Source of the DNA: Plazaster borealis
Taxonomy: Eukaryota > Echinodermata > Asteroidea > Forcipulatida > Labidiasteridae
Direction: 5' to 3'
Assembly: GCA_021014325.1 (NCBI GenBank)
Contig: CM037469.1
Location: 13,954,663-14,018,662 of the forward strand
Length of the DNA stretch: 64,000 nt
The notes under the pieces are model-generated. The model ran no database searches. It was not told the origin of the DNA and worked only from the letters and a program-made list of their open reading frames with translations. Shown here one piece after another: positions 9,750 through 20,980 of the stretch. Each line of letters begins with the position of its first letter. The first letter of the stretch is position 1. The position numbers and the translations under genes are program-made.

Positions 9750-10053
9750 TTTGGTTTGCGGTAACACCATGTGTATATCTACTTGCTAGGTAGATTTTGT
9801 TCTTTGAGAACTTGTCTTGCTTTTTATTCTACTGCCGCAGTGTAGAATATTCGGAATTCGGGAGACTTCTCAGTTCTGAAAAGAAATGTCCTTCTTATTA
9901 ACTACTACCTGGGCGGGAGGTAGGAAATCGGGCGGGACTACTACTTTCGCTATGTGGATCGGGGGGACTTCTCGTTAATAACTACACTGCCGCGGAGTGA
10001 GTTCTTAATAGGTCTCAACGCTTCGACTAGCTTGCTCTAGTTATCGTCAAAAA
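9750..10053 (-). mobile_element. R4: diverged relative of R1
   Basis: It shares with R1 the block GGTAACACCATGT (here near 9760-9774) and, at the other end, a hairpin followed by CGAAGCGTTGAG (minus strand, 10013-10047). A degenerate TTCTTTTCAGAA, again histone-loop-like but with a 4-bp stem, lies at about 9880. The CCGCAGTGTAGAAT palindrome near 9830-9850 is specific to this copy. Ends and target duplication are not resolved. Confidence 0.45.
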
Positions 10054-10439
10054 ATGGCGACTGTGTGTATGGGGGTGGGGGTGAACAGTTTTATTTCACA
10101 GTGGTTTTTATTTCAAAAGGTTTTTATTTCACAGGGGATTTACAATAGGAGGTTTCCTATACGATACTCTGATGTGCATTTTATTTATTTTGTGATTCCA
10201 TGTTGCTGTTTTACCAAATTAAATTGTCTGTTTTTGTTATTTTATTTTTTAGCTAGGTCTACATGTAGATATGTGCCCCCGTATGACGGTGTTGCTATTT
10301 TTATATCTTGAATCTGCAATTTGTATCTATTTTTTTTTTCTTATCTTGAAATGCCACATAATTCAGCTTTGTGCTGCCAGTTGTTTTGTTAATAAACATG
10401 ACTGACCGAATGAATTTTCCTTCGAAAATAGTATTCTTC
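10054..10439. other. Spacer
   Basis: A short TTTTATTTCACAG motif recurs three times at 10089-10140. An open frame at 10054-10311 shows no recognisable protein. Confidence 0.4.
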
Positions 10440-10674
10440 AGGAACGCCCACATTAATTAGGTCACTTGCTGACATGGCTGGATTTCTACTGTGACGTCAC
10501 ATACATTACGTAATATATTAACATTGTTAAATAGAAATAACACATATTTGTCATTCCTTTGGCGCAGGCCCTGTTCCGGAACAAAGGCCTCTTGAATAGC
10601 TCATGATATAAAGATGACGTCACAGAAGGAATCCGGCCATATCAGCAATCGTCCTATTTATGTGGGCGTTCCTA
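10440..10674. mobile_element. PAL-3 palindromic MITE carrying CRE sites
   Basis: A 235-bp imperfect palindrome. The left arm AGGAACGCCCACATTAATTAGG matches the right arm ...TTTATGTGGGCGTTCCT, and each arm carries an internal TGACGTCA (about 10493 and 10615). There is no coding capacity. Target duplication is not evident. Confidence 0.7.
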
Positions 10675-11249
10675 AAGACTGTTGTTTCTTAAGAAAACAA
10701 ATTATGTAAAAATATACAGGAACGCACACAAAAAAATTCCCATCTGAATTACGGTACTGTATAATAGCTACACGGTGTAAGATGAAACATCAATTCTTAG
10801 TAATTCACCAAACCTTTAACAAAATACCACATCGAACAGTAAAAATCAAATGCCAGTTTTGTGGTGTCAGTATTTCTTGCAGACTAAAGAGTAATGACTT
10901 AATCATGTTACGATTATCGAAGTGTTTCACAGATATAATTTCTTTGGATCCAATTTTATTTACTTCATGCTGTTTTAATTGCATTTTTTGCTACAACCTA
11001 TATGTATTAGCCGCCAAGTAGATGAAGTAAATTACCAAAGTTAAACCGCTCCTTTAGACGAAGTTTGTTTTTTTACTCGAAGCGTCAAAATCAATACAGT
11101 TAGTCCTACTAACGCATTAAACATTTAAAGGTTTTTAACAAAGAATGCTTGTGCTTGAACAAAACGAAAATCACTATTTAATTAAATCTTGGCGGGAAAC
11201 GTGAAAAGCAGTTGATAATGAAGTCAACACGCACTGGGCATTATGAGGT
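10675..11249. other. Unique AT-rich spacer
   Basis: An open frame at 10782-11021 has no recognised similarity. No repeat was seen. Confidence 0.4.
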
Positions 11250-11628
11250 TTAAAGGTATAAAGGATTGGTAGAGCTGAACAAATAGTCGCAGACATTGTC
11301 CATGTTTTGTGTGATCAACCATGTAATAACAAACCTGAAAATTTGGGCTTCAATCCGTTGTGTGAGTCGGGAGAACTTGGTAAAAAGCCATGCACAATTT
11401 TCAGCTTGTAAACACCTTGTCTTTTATTTTGGTTGTAACAACCGAAATCAGCTGTTGCCACTTGAAAGGTTTTCATGTACAGTTTTCTCGAATATGACTT
11501 CATTTCAGAGGGAAATAATTCATAGATAAACAAAAAGTTCTAGTATGAACTTCATAATCAGTAAGTTTTCAGACTAAAATTAAACAACGATCTTTTGTAT
11601 CCTTACCAATCCTTTAGAATACATTTAA
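11250..11628 (+). mobile_element. TTAA-3 MITE, full length
   Basis: TTAA at 11250-11253 and 11625-11628. The ends share AAAGGATTGGTA in inverse orientation. The body includes TGTGTGATCAACCATGTA, TGTGAGTCGGGAG, CCGAAATCAGCTGTTGC and TCTCGAATATGACTTCATTT. Confidence 0.85.
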
Positions 11629-11715
11629 TTGTGGGAAGCTTGAAAGGGCTTGTTTTTCATGTACTTTCCCCTGCCCCTTCCTATTAAATCTTTTCCCATT
11701 CAACTCTCATGTCCC

Positions 11716-11797
11716 ATCTATAGTATGAACTTCATAATCAGTAAGCTTTCAGACTACAATTAAACAATGCTGTTTTTATCCTTACCAATTCCTTTAA
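11716..11797 (+). repeat. Partial second copy of the TTAA-3 right end
   Basis: About 80 bp starting TAGTATGAACTTCATAATCA repeat the 11537-11616 segment nearly exactly, 90 bp downstream of the full element. It ends at CCTTACCAATTCCTTTAA. Local duplication is more likely than an independent truncated insertion. Confidence 0.75.
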
Positions 11798-12131
11798 TAA
11801 CTGACGACGTTGTCTACATTGTAAAAGTAAGGTTAACATTGTAATCGGTAATTTAAACTTAATTGGCTGGATACATTAAATTGATTGGATTTAATGTAAT
11901 GGGTGTGTTTAACAGCGCATGACTCAAATTGACTCATTATGTTACCTTTAATTGGTGATTATCTGCTAATCAATAGCATTGTTATACTCGAGCTAATCAC
12001 AATTGAGTAACTATACAACGATATTAATGTAGTTAACGTAGATGATGTAGTTAACATACATGTAGACAATGTAAATAACAATAATATTTATTATTATTAA
12101 TATTACAACTATTTGGTTTTACAAATCCACA
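11798..12131. other. AT-rich spacer with short direct repeats
   Basis: ATGTAGTTAACGTAGATG-type words repeat at about 12025-12065, followed by a TAATAT-rich stretch. Confidence 0.45.
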
Positions 12132-12216
12132 GGCATATTACTCGGGCGGGGGTTCGAACCCACGACCGTTGCCATTCTAGAGCAGATGTCTTACCAACTA
12201 GACCACCTAGATTGCC
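12132..12216 (-). mobile_element. SINE-1, tRNA-derived head
   Basis: On the minus strand a tRNA-like 85-mer runs from GGCAATCT to AATATGCC, with an A box (TGGTCTAGTTGG) and a B box (GGTTCGAACCC). Acceptor-like ends pair only partly and the anticodon arm is irregular, so this is a SINE head and not a tRNA gene. A second copy is at 57757-57847. Confidence 0.7.
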
Positions 12217-12235
12217 CGGTAGCTACAGGCAGAGT

Positions 12236-12370
12236 GTATTAATGTAGAGTTGATCAAAACTCGTGAACACAATGTTTTGTTAAACTCGATATTTGATACT
12301 GTAAGTTGATCAAAACTCGTTAACACAATGTTTGTTTTACTCATTATTTTGATTGTCAAACCTTTTAATT
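12236..12370. repeat. Tandem pair of a 57-bp unit
   Basis: AGTTGATCAAAACTCGT followed by AACACAATGTTT occurs at about 12247 and 12304. Confidence 0.65.
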
Positions 12371-12439
12371 AAAGTGTGAAGTTTCATGCCAATCATATTC
12401 ATAGCATGAATTTGAGAGGATTCAGAAGCGCGCATGCCG

Positions 12440-12958
12440 CCTCATGCTTGGGCCTGCATACAAGTCTTATGATCACGCCCTCCATGTACTTAACCGCACT
12501 ACGCTTGAGAACCTTATAGGGAAAGCCTGTGTTTAAAGTTAGCCATAGAGTTAAAGTCTACCTTCCTCCCGGTTCCATTACTGGCTCCCTCCAACTCGAG
12601 CAGATTTTCACCAGAGACCACTGCGCAATAGTTGTCGATAGTAGTTCGGTGCAGAACAGAGCGCTACAAAAAGAGCGCAGTTCGACTGCTTAACAGTATC
12701 CCTGTACAAATAAGAGCATTTAAGGCCTAATTGCTGCAGACATATTCACTCCTCTTTTTTCAGATTTTCTGTGTAACCATGCTGTTAATATAGGCCTATT
12801 TCATGTTTATTTATTTGCATTCTTGTATTGATTTTGTATTTGCAAGTTTATCAATCATCTGTTTTTTTTCATGATGTTTAATATTTCGCAATTCGGCCCT
12901 TGGCCGAGATGGAATGTTTTCTAATAAACCGATTCAAATCAAATCAAAAATAACATGA
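12440..12958 (+). mobile_element. 3' end of a non-LTR retrotransposon (untranslated part)
   Basis: Mostly non-coding sequence that ends TTCTAATAAACCGATTCAAATC with a short (TCAAA)-type tail. That is the style of a LINE 3' terminus. The upstream limit is uncertain. Confidence 0.45.
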
Positions 12959-13039
12959 CAACAAACTTGGTCAAGATTAATTAAGTTCCCACGGGCTACC
13001 TCCGATAACGCCTGCGTGTACAGTGTTTCCAGTATGTAA

Positions 13040-13413
13040 CCAATGATAATCCACCAGACATGTGCTCTCAAAAGAGCACATTGTCTTCAAATCTCTCACC
13101 ATTATGCTGTTTGGAATTGCTCCTTATCCTTTCCATTGAAATTTTATTTAGCCTGTCTATTTTATAAATGTGTTCATGGATTTGCTCCAAGTCGACTATG
13201 TAATGACGTAGAAATATACTTCGATAGACATGGTATTAATACAAGAAATGCAGACTCTCTTAATGTCGTTGCCCCTAAACTGAACGTCACGTGTTTGAAA
13301 CAATCTTTCAAGTTTGCCGGTGCCAAAGTTTGAAACAATATCCTTCTTTCTATTCAAAGTTCCTCCTCCAATGCCATGTTTAAATATTTACATAAGAAAC
13401 TGTACTTCATGTA
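13040..13413 (+). pseudogene. Dead LINE polymerase C-terminus
   Basis: The translation contains the typical post-RT tail of CR1/L2/jockey-like LINEs: LACLFYKCVHGFAPSRLC, then a basic linker with NTRNADSLNVVAPKLN, then LKQSFKFAGAK, where families normally continue with WN. Here the Trp codon position reads TGA, giving a stop, and the frame resumes as NNILLSIQSS with FKYLHKKLYF before the natural end. It is too short and broken to make an enzyme. Neighbouring sequence holds its UTR. Confidence 0.75.
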
Positions 13414-13483
13414 GTTGAACTTTTTATTTGTCTTTATTCTAGTCTTTTGTTTATGTTCACCATTTATGTTTGACAGGACAAGG

Positions 13484-13622
13484 GGCCGATTTCACAAAGA
13501 GATAAGACTAGTCTTATCTGAAGTTAGGACCAGTAACTGGCCTTAACGTAAGACTATAATCCTTTCTCTTAGCATTGCCTGTAGGATAGTCCTAAGTTAG
13601 GAAGAGTTTTGTGAAATCGACC
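13484..13622. mobile_element. PAL-2 MITE nested in LINE 3' UTR, 5-bp target duplication
   Basis: 139 bp with terminal inverted repeats GGCCGATTTCACAAA and GGTCGATTTCACAAAA. CAAGG flanks both sides (13479-13483 and 13623-13627). The interior carries repeated TAGTCTTA/TAAGACTA dyads. No coding capacity. Confidence 0.8.
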
Positions 13623-13893
13623 CAAGGATGTAAAACAGCTTTTGCTGATCTTTTTATCCTGTATACAGATGTTGAAATAAATAAACAAAAAGTAAATAAA
13701 CCAGCGGAACAGCGGTCCGCATTTTGTGGAGACAAAAAATGTGGTTCTTTAAATTAGTGTTCGTGTTCTGTCATGAAGTTACACACAAACCACTCGATTT
13801 CAAGGGATATTTTAATGTGTCTTTCCAATCGTTCATTTCAAAACGAACGCTTTTTATTGCCCAAAGTGCCCAGTCTGAAGGCAACGTGCCCCT

Positions 13894-14268
13894 TTAGATG
13901 CACTGAACACGTTTGGAAATTGTCAAAGACCAGTGTTCTCACTTGGTGTATCCAAATATATGCATAAAATAACAAGCCTGTGAAAATTTGGGCTCAATTG
14001 GTCATCGAAGTTGCAAGAAAATGATGGAAGAAAAAACACCCTTGTTGTACAAATTTGCGTGCTTTCAGATAGGAATAAAATGCTTCTTGCAGAAGTCTTT
14101 TATTATTTTAGTGAGAAATTACCACTTTCTCAAAAACTACGTTACTTCAGAGGGAGTTGTTTTTCACAATGTTTTATACTATCAACAGCTCTCCGTTGCT
14201 TGTTACCAAGTCAGTTTTTATGCTAATATTTGTTTTGAGTCATTACCAAACGTGTACGATACCTTTAA
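13894..14268 (+). mobile_element. TTAA-1 MITE
   Basis: The left site has decayed to TTAG (13894-13897) and TTAA is at 14265-14268. The body is complete, with the central dyad CTTCTTGCAGAAG. The open frame through it continues into the flank by chance. Confidence 0.88.
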
Positions 14269-14406
14269 ACATGAACATGTGAATATAATGCACTTAATAT
14301 GTACTCGTAGAATTGTAGCAATCTGGAAGACCACGACCGGAATTATTTATCTCGGCCAATTTAAAACCGGATTGACAGGATGCTTATATTATTTGCGAAT
14401 CATTTC

Positions 14407-14530
14407 ACGCGACCCGTCAAAACACTCCACCGTGCCTAACTGGATTAATGGTTATAGAAGGGGCCAGGTTGACTCGACCCGTCAAAACACTCCACCGTAA
14501 CTAAACGGATAAAAGGTTATGAACGGGGAC
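14407..14530. repeat. Tandem pair containing CGACCCGTCAAAACACTCC
   Basis: Two copies of a roughly 65-bp unit at 14407-14470 and 14474-14530, each CGACCCGTCAAAACACTCC followed by ACCGT and then GGTTAT and GGGG. A similar word, CGACCCATCAAAGTGTTCC, appears at 17778. Confidence 0.65.
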
Positions 14531-14696
14531 AATTATGAAACCTAAGACACTTGGCCTTGTGTGGAAACAATTGAATATATAGACTGTGTAATGTATTTTG
14601 TATGATTTTTGGGTATAATGTGGTGGAACTCTTGATATACAGTTAAAATAATTATCTCTGTATAAAAAACCTGTAACCAACATTACAGTTGCGTAA

Positions 14697-14742
14697 CTAC
14701 GAGGGGGGCACGTGCTTTCCGTGCCCCCCATGCCCCCATTGC
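14697..14742. repeat. GGGGGGCACG/CGTGCCCCCC hairpin
   Basis: A short perfect-stem hairpin. A similar one occurs at 48308-48362. Both follow a GGCGTAA/TGCGTAA word, so they may be pieces of one repeat family. Confidence 0.5.
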
Positions 14743-16309
14743 ATGTCGACAATGAATTTGTTTTCCAGTCACGTCAAGTTATCTTATATAATTAAAAACA
14801 AATTAGTTAAATGTCGGAGTGCCATCAGGTACTTTTTAAGTGTCTGTTTTTAATTAAAAAGTCATTACCCAGCCATTTTTTTTTTTTTTATCTAAATATT
14901 TTCCGGTTCCTCAACTACACCTAGCCAAATAGCATGCCAATTGTCTTTTTACCATCGGGGTTGTTTTCACACCAAAAACAAAAATCCACCAATGACCAGT
15001 TCTCCCGGTATTCCCTTGGGAAATGTAAGAAATGTACGAAATTATTATGTTTTTGCTGACTCAGCAAAAACGAGGGTTTCATTCAAACAAATGGTTTAGA
15101 GACTCATGTGGGCTGATCTCAAAAGGAAATTTTGCTTGAATTTGTTTTATTTAGTCACAAGGGTCTATATCTAATAGTTTGGGCGATTTAAACGTGATTG
15201 TGTTCTCCAAAAACATGTATTACACGCAATATAAAAATGTACACTTAAAAAGTACCTGTTGGTGTTAGTGTGTGAGTTTGCCTTCATATTCACTACCTTA
15301 TGGAGACCGAGAACAAAACAGAAAAGGGAAAACAAAAGGTCTCCATAGGGGAATTCTAAAGACTTGGGTGCTCCACAAGGAATTTTGTACAAAGTCTATG
15401 GGAGGTTCTTTACTACAGGGACAAAGGAAAGAACAAAAGATGTCCCCACAGGGATGTAAAAAATAGAATGTGTGTTTTGATGCTGACACGCAGGGTTATT
15501 GATGGAATAACAAGAGCGCTTAAAGGGGCTTGTTGAAAATGTTACCATAGTTTCGGCGCTGCAACGAAAAACGGAGTTCAGTGATACCGACTAGAAAGGG
15601 TTTGGCCGAGTGACCACAGTTACAATGTGGCTTCTATACGTTGGTAAACTACAACTGTTTTAATATCATCAAGGGGGAAACTGCATCAATGCTATAATAA
15701 TTGTTCTATATTTTGACGAGAAATATTGTGGATTTGTGGGGTAGGATTTAATAGGAAATGTCGTTCCACCGAACTGTTTACATTTTTGTGCGTCCGTGAC
15801 TGCCGCGAAAAACGAGAGCAAAATGGTGAAGATTTGAAGCTGTCAGACAGACATTGTTTGTATTAAAACTCACACGTTCAAACGATGGTCGGCCGGCCAA
15901 CGCTTCTAAAAGATACAACAATTTTGATACAAAATTGCAATTTTCTTTAAAATGAAATAACACCTGGCGAAGTGATTTCACTGGATAAACGTGGGCATAA
16001 TGATGTACTCTCAGTTCAGTTCTTTTGTAGTATACTTGAAAGTACTTTTCGTTTTCATGTCTGCAAATGATGTAATCTACCTTCAAAGGTCCTCGGTATT
16101 ACTGGTGCCTCCTATCAGCTGCTTTGCGTTGTGTTTTTTGTTTGTCTGTGTGTTTATTCTTTCTTTTGTTGCCTTATGATATTGGCTATATACATTTTAT
16201 CCCCCAAGTCCGAAACACTCTATGAAGATCATTGCTTTCTGGAACCGTTGAAACAATTAAGCTAGAAGCTTATATCCTGGTGTGTTTTTCTTGAGATAAT
16301 GTGACGGGG
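14743..16309. other. Unique spacer
   Basis: No recognised repeat or gene. Open frames at 15778-16086 and others lack any domain signal. Confidence 0.4.
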
Positions 16310-16485
16310 AATTAACCGGCGTTATCTTCAAGCAGGCCTGAATATTCGATTCTGATTGGTCGATCCATAGCAACAAGGAGTGTGATATAAACTTATATTG
16401 CACGGCCATTATCACACCCTGCGTATTGTGTGTTCTATAACTGCGCATCAAGTTGGCTTGAAGATAAATACGTTATCACACGCGC
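16310..16485. mobile_element. PAL-8, possible short foldback element
   Basis: GTTATCTTCAAGCAGGCC near the left is mirrored by GGCTTGAAGATAAATACG near the right. Its interior holds GATTCTGATTGGTCGAT. One copy only, so this is tentative. Confidence 0.4.
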
Positions 16486-18030
16486 GCTCTTATAATATCT
16501 GAAGAAGTCTGTTGATTTGAGATGTAGTAGGTCTGAATGTGGACAGACATAAAAAAAATAAGCATCCCCGGCGACTGTGGAAGTCTAACTAATCTCAGCG
16601 CATCCCAAGCTACAATCAGGAAGATTGACATCCGGGCCACATACTCTGTTGTCTTGCTTCCTTTCTTTACATTCAAGTGTTATGAAACCTTCCACTCGAC
16701 GAATATGCTAGATATCTATGCCACGGGTATCCCATTTCATTAATTTAGACATCGCATCGCCGTCTCTTTTATAGGAATGGTAACGGGTTTGGATCCCGTA
16801 ACCCTTTCATCCGCGCTTTTGAACGAGAATCTATTCAAAGTGGTGGCATTTCAGCTGAAAGAGGTGCGAGTAACGTATTGACATGCGGCGCATCAAAACT
16901 GTATTAGAGAAGCTTTATTCGGGTAATTGTTGGCGGGTCGTTTTGAATCCCACGCGAAGACCTTTGACGAATCTGTCTGCTCAGGTTTAAGGCATTGTAT
17001 CTTGGACTAAATATCAGCAGGTCGTCGCCACTAGCATGTAGGTCAAGTGGACAAGACATAAAAACAGAGGAACGCGGGTAGGCGAAATTAGTTTTTAGGA
17101 TGTTTCCCCTTTCAGTTCTTTTTCAGGAAACATTTGTCTTTTCCCCAGTTTAACCTTCTCCAATTCTCGTACCCTAACAATCGTTCCCGACTTAGCAAAA
17201 CAAAAATGATTAAATTGCTTGATATAACTGTACGAAAATAAAGAGATTCAACATCAAGCTGTGTTATTGTGTGGGCATTGTCTAACAATGACATTTTTGA
17301 CTGAACATGCTATTCTTTTAAACAGGGTGAGTGAATTTCCGGGGTGGATTTCAATCTTGTTTGTGACTGCTGTATTTATTTTGCATTTGTTTTCGCTATT
17401 GAGCCAACGAACGATATTTTTAGTTCGGGTTTTGCAAGATGGACTTTTTATTTTTTTTGACTTAATGTACTTCTTCATCTTCTTCTTCTTTTTTACGTAA
17501 TCAAAGAGAAGACTATGCTGTATTCATCAACCGCTAACAATGCCAGCTTCATTAAGTTAACACCTTGTGTGAACACGTACAAGTAGCAGCACCTGCTCTG
17601 TATATTAAAACAACAATTAATCACTATAGTCTTGCAGTACAATTTTTTTCACTTAGTGCATTTCCGATCGCCGTGCTGTTATCTATGGGAAATGACCGCT
17701 TCCCTCTTCTACAGGTGTTAGTGTCACTTTACGGGGGTATGCGGTGGCGTCATTTCGCGCTGAGACAAAAAGAGGTTCGACCCATCAAAGTGTTCCGCGG
17801 TAATGACACCTTTGCGATTTCAAGAGCGGACGGATAAGTTTGATATCAAATCATTTCCATATTTACTTAAAACTCGTCGACTTGCGAGTCAGTGGATGCT
17901 GTCAGCGTGTTAATACGGACGTTAATTCTCTACGCTTTGCGGCGATTTTGCCGACAATTTCTCTGTTGAAGACGATTCGAAACTTACCCCCGAAACATCG
18001 AGCTCTCCCACACACAGCATTGGCTCATTT
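16486..18030. other. Unique spacer
   Basis: No recognised repeat. Several open frames without domains. A TTCTTCTTC tract lies near 17470. Confidence 0.4.
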
Positions 18031-18125
18031 CATAACCATGTTAAACCCACGTAATAACGTCAAACCATGTTATAACGTCCACCACGTTATAACGTCATAA
18101 ACACGTTTCATAACAACGTTTTTAA
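18031..18125. repeat. Degenerate short tandem around TTATAACGTC
   Basis: Five or six spaced copies of words like TAATAACGTC, TTATAACGTC and CATAACAACG, partly self-complementary through AACGTT. Confidence 0.5.
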
Positions 18126-18492
18126 CGTGAGATAGATAGATAGATTGATTGATAAATGATTTATTGATTTCAAAATACAAAAAAGACATCACAATCAGAA
18201 GATTGAATTGCCTTTAATTGTACATCAATTCAATTAAATATTCATTCTAAAAACAAATTATGTAATGTTTAAACATCACAAAAGTTATCAACATTTCCTA
18301 GTTTTTAACCATCTTACAATCTATCACAGTTTGGTTTTTGGGGGGGGGTTTAGTGGGAACGGATAAATTCTTTTATTCATAATGCTTTCTTTTTTTCCCT
18401 TAAACTTGACATAATTATTTTCTTTTGTAGCCATTACTTTGAGTGGCCTTCTTGCCTTAAAAAGCTGGGTGATTTTTTTGTTTTTGTAAGGA
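18126..18492. other. AT-rich spacer with (GATA)-like and poly-G tracts
   Basis: ATAGATAGATAG near 18132 and a GGGGGGGGG run near 18340. No gene was seen. Confidence 0.45.
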
Positions 18493-18645
18493 TGCACTAA
18501 AAACTCCCGGCTCAGAACTGACCCGAATTCCGTGCCCCAAGGGGCCTGACGCTTTTCTGGGTCAGGCTGACCTGGAAAGTGGTTAACAATATGGGATTTT
18601 AACACGGGACTCAGCTCACCCGGAAGTTTTTTAAAACTCTCCGAT
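18493..18645. mobile_element. TA-2 MITE, shortened copy
   Basis: It begins CACTAAAAACTCCCGG and has GGGGCCTGA, TCTGGGTCAGGCTGACC and a closing CCCGGAAGTTTTTTAAAA. The arrangement matches 23031-23293 with internal losses. Confidence 0.65.
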
Positions 18646-19817
18646 GGCCTACCGGTCTGCAGCCAGTAGACATTACTCGTTCAGTTTTAGCAAAAATAGT
18701 TGAAACCCTTTCAGTTCTATCCTCAGACAGGCCCGATTGAAATAGTCTATGACCCTATAGGCAGTGTGACTCATGGGCTCGGAATCTCCAGTTAGAAAAC
18801 AACACTTTCTACATAGGCTTGTGCAGTCCACAAAAAATACTGTAGTTTTACAGTGTACACACACACACAAAATTTGTGTCTCTACAACAACTGGAAAGGT
18901 TATTAGCTTTGAAAAGAGTATGAAATCAACATTACAAAGGATTTATACACGTTTCCCAACGGTCTACTGGCTGCAGTAACCAATGGCAGTCGTGTACATC
19001 TGACAGGGCGTGGCATCGCAGGGTTTTAAGGTGCAATATCCAAGGAAACCTTTAGTTTTGCCTTAAGGAGTTGACCTTATTACCCGCAATAGTGTTTCGC
19101 TATTATAATTGAAGGAACTGTATTATACAATAATACAATATCCAATTAAAAAATGTCGGACGATGACGTCATGCTGCTCTAGTTTTGGTTTTTCAACTAA
19201 TTCTGTAGATTTTACTTTTGGCATTTTCGTCGGGGAAGGGTTCTTTATTGGCCGCGTCACGTATAATATCAATTTTTCCATCTCCGTCAATATGGTCTTC
19301 TCTTGAGCTTCTGTTCACTGCATGAGGTCAACCTTTCTCGCATGCTTACCATAACAGTTTCTATATTGATGGCCTCACGCTCCGATTAGCATACGTTGTA
19401 AGTAGACCTAACATGTGAGAATGGAAAGCATTTATAAATAATAAAAAAAGATGCCCCGTGGTCTGGAAATCCATTAGAACAACTTTACCAGCAACCTTGA
19501 GAAAATAATTCTCCTTTAAAATGGTTTCAAGTTTGATAAAACGGGGACTGAACACGCCCACGTAGTAAATAAAGACAGTTTTCACAAGCGTTTGTTTATT
19601 TGCATTGTGTAAACATGGTACAATGAAACTGTGCGAAATTATGCGTGTTTAGATGTTGAACCATTCCTTAATTGACTACAGTTTCATGGTGAAATTATTT
19701 TCACAAACCTCGACAGGACGATGGTGCCGCTTTCAGCCTAATGAGTTGACCAAAATACAAAACGCTCAACCAGAAGAATAAGTAAAATGTCAACAACAGA
19801 CAACTCTAATTAATAAA
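18646..19817. other. Unique spacer
   Basis: A CTGCAGCCAGTAGAC word at about 18656 is mirrored by GTCTACTGGCTGCAG at about 18961, bracketing about 300 bp. This may be another foldback element, but its interior is unrecognised. Confidence 0.35.
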
Positions 19818-20145
19818 GGGGGGCTCCAAGGTCAAATTCAGTTTTTCGATCTGTTTTTTTCCCCAATAGATAGAGCTCTTGAAAATGTGAAAATCAAATT
19901 ACAAGTATATCTAACTTCAGGTTCAAAAGGTGGAAATTGCAATTGTGTTTGATACCAATCAACTTTTGTCAATGTCCAAAAACGTTCGATGATGTCACAT
20001 TTCACATTATGGTCTGTAGTACACTTTTTGTAAAGAATTGTTTTAGTTCATTCTTGAGTTTGGATGATATTCAATCAAAACTGCAGATCATTTGACCTTT
20101 TGACTGTGTAGAATTACCATTGTCCATTAAGTTAAAACTCAAGGT
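19818..20145 (+). mobile_element. PAL-4 copy, right part missing
   Basis: The left end GGGGGCTCCAAGGTCAAATT is followed by a body sharing ATGATATTCAATCAAAA and ACCTTTTGA words with 32775-33103. There is no right terminal repeat. Confidence 0.6.
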
Positions 20146-20612
20146 CGTATTTGTCAGTAATAATTAATATCTCCGGCTCTTTGCAAAATGGTGAGCGGTT
20201 ATAATGGCTGCATAAATGCATGGCTGCATAAATCGCTGACGGTTAAAGGCGTTGCTTTTAGCAGAGCTGCTGAAATTATTATAAGGATTGCACAGAAGTA
20301 CACACCCCCCCTCCCCGCCGTAGTTCAAGATCATATTTATTTAGTTCAAGACAATACATTTATTTTCCACTCCAACAGAGAATCATCATATAACAAAGAA
20401 CAGTAAGAGGATAATTGAAAATGAGGGCATATAGCCAGAAGAGCCACAGCTTGTGGTAGGTATGCCCGGAAAGACAAAAACACAAATGGACTAATATTTA
20501 CAAGTACAGTGTGAGTAGGTTCGATATTTAACTAAGACAGAAAAGACTCTCTGTGAACTAATCAGAGGGATGCAACTTATAACAATACATAGGACAAGGC
20601 ATGAGGGGCCCA
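20146..20612. other. Unique spacer
   Basis: CTGCATAAATGCATGGCTGC near 20206 is a short imperfect duplication. No gene was seen. Confidence 0.4.
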
Positions 20613-20980
20613 TTAAAGGCACTGAACACGTTTGGTAATTGTCAAAGACCAGTGTTCTCACTTGGTGTATCCCAACATATGCATAAAATAACAAGCCTGT
20701 GGGCTCAATTGGTCATCGAAGTTGCAAGAAAATTATGAAAGAAAAAAAACCCTTGTTGTACAAATTTGTGTGCTTTCAGAAAAGAAGAAAAGGCTCCTTG
20801 CAAGAAGTCTTTTTTATTATTTTAGTGAGAAATTACCTCTTTCTCAAAAACTATGTTACTTCAGAGGGAGTCGTTTCTCACAATGTTTTCTACTATCAAC
20901 AGCTCTCTGTTGCTCGTTACCAAGTCAGTTTTTATGCTAATATCTATTTTGAGTAATTACCAAACGTGTAGTGCCTTTAT
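20613..20980 (+). mobile_element. TTAA-1 MITE
   Basis: TTAA at 20613-20616 and decayed TTAT at 20977-20980. A short deletion after CAAGCCTGTG removes the AAAATTT block. The rest is typical of the family. Confidence 0.88.

Larger units (their letters stand above)
13040..13715 (+). mobile_element. LINE remnant: reverse transcriptase C-terminal tail plus 3' UTR
   Basis: The coding relic (13040-13413) is followed by a 3' UTR that ends in an AAATAAA-rich tail near 13710. The UTR is interrupted by PAL-2 at 13484-13622. Removing PAL-2 and one CAAGG restores a continuous UTR. The 5' part of the LINE is missing. Confidence 0.75.

Noticed and set aside
13894..14268. piggyBac assignment for the TTAA families
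   Set aside because: Not excluded, but piggyBac ends usually start with CCC or CCY while these start AGG, as Kolobok ends do. I keep Kolobok as more likely.
13988..14500. A 170-codon frame and similar 60-140 codon frames at 2309, 8981, 20699, 23924, 27667, 42006 and 52374
   Set aside because: All lie in TTAA-1 copies and share the same amino acid strings because the DNA repeat is shared. The frames start and stop at random outside the element, and several copies have frameshifts.
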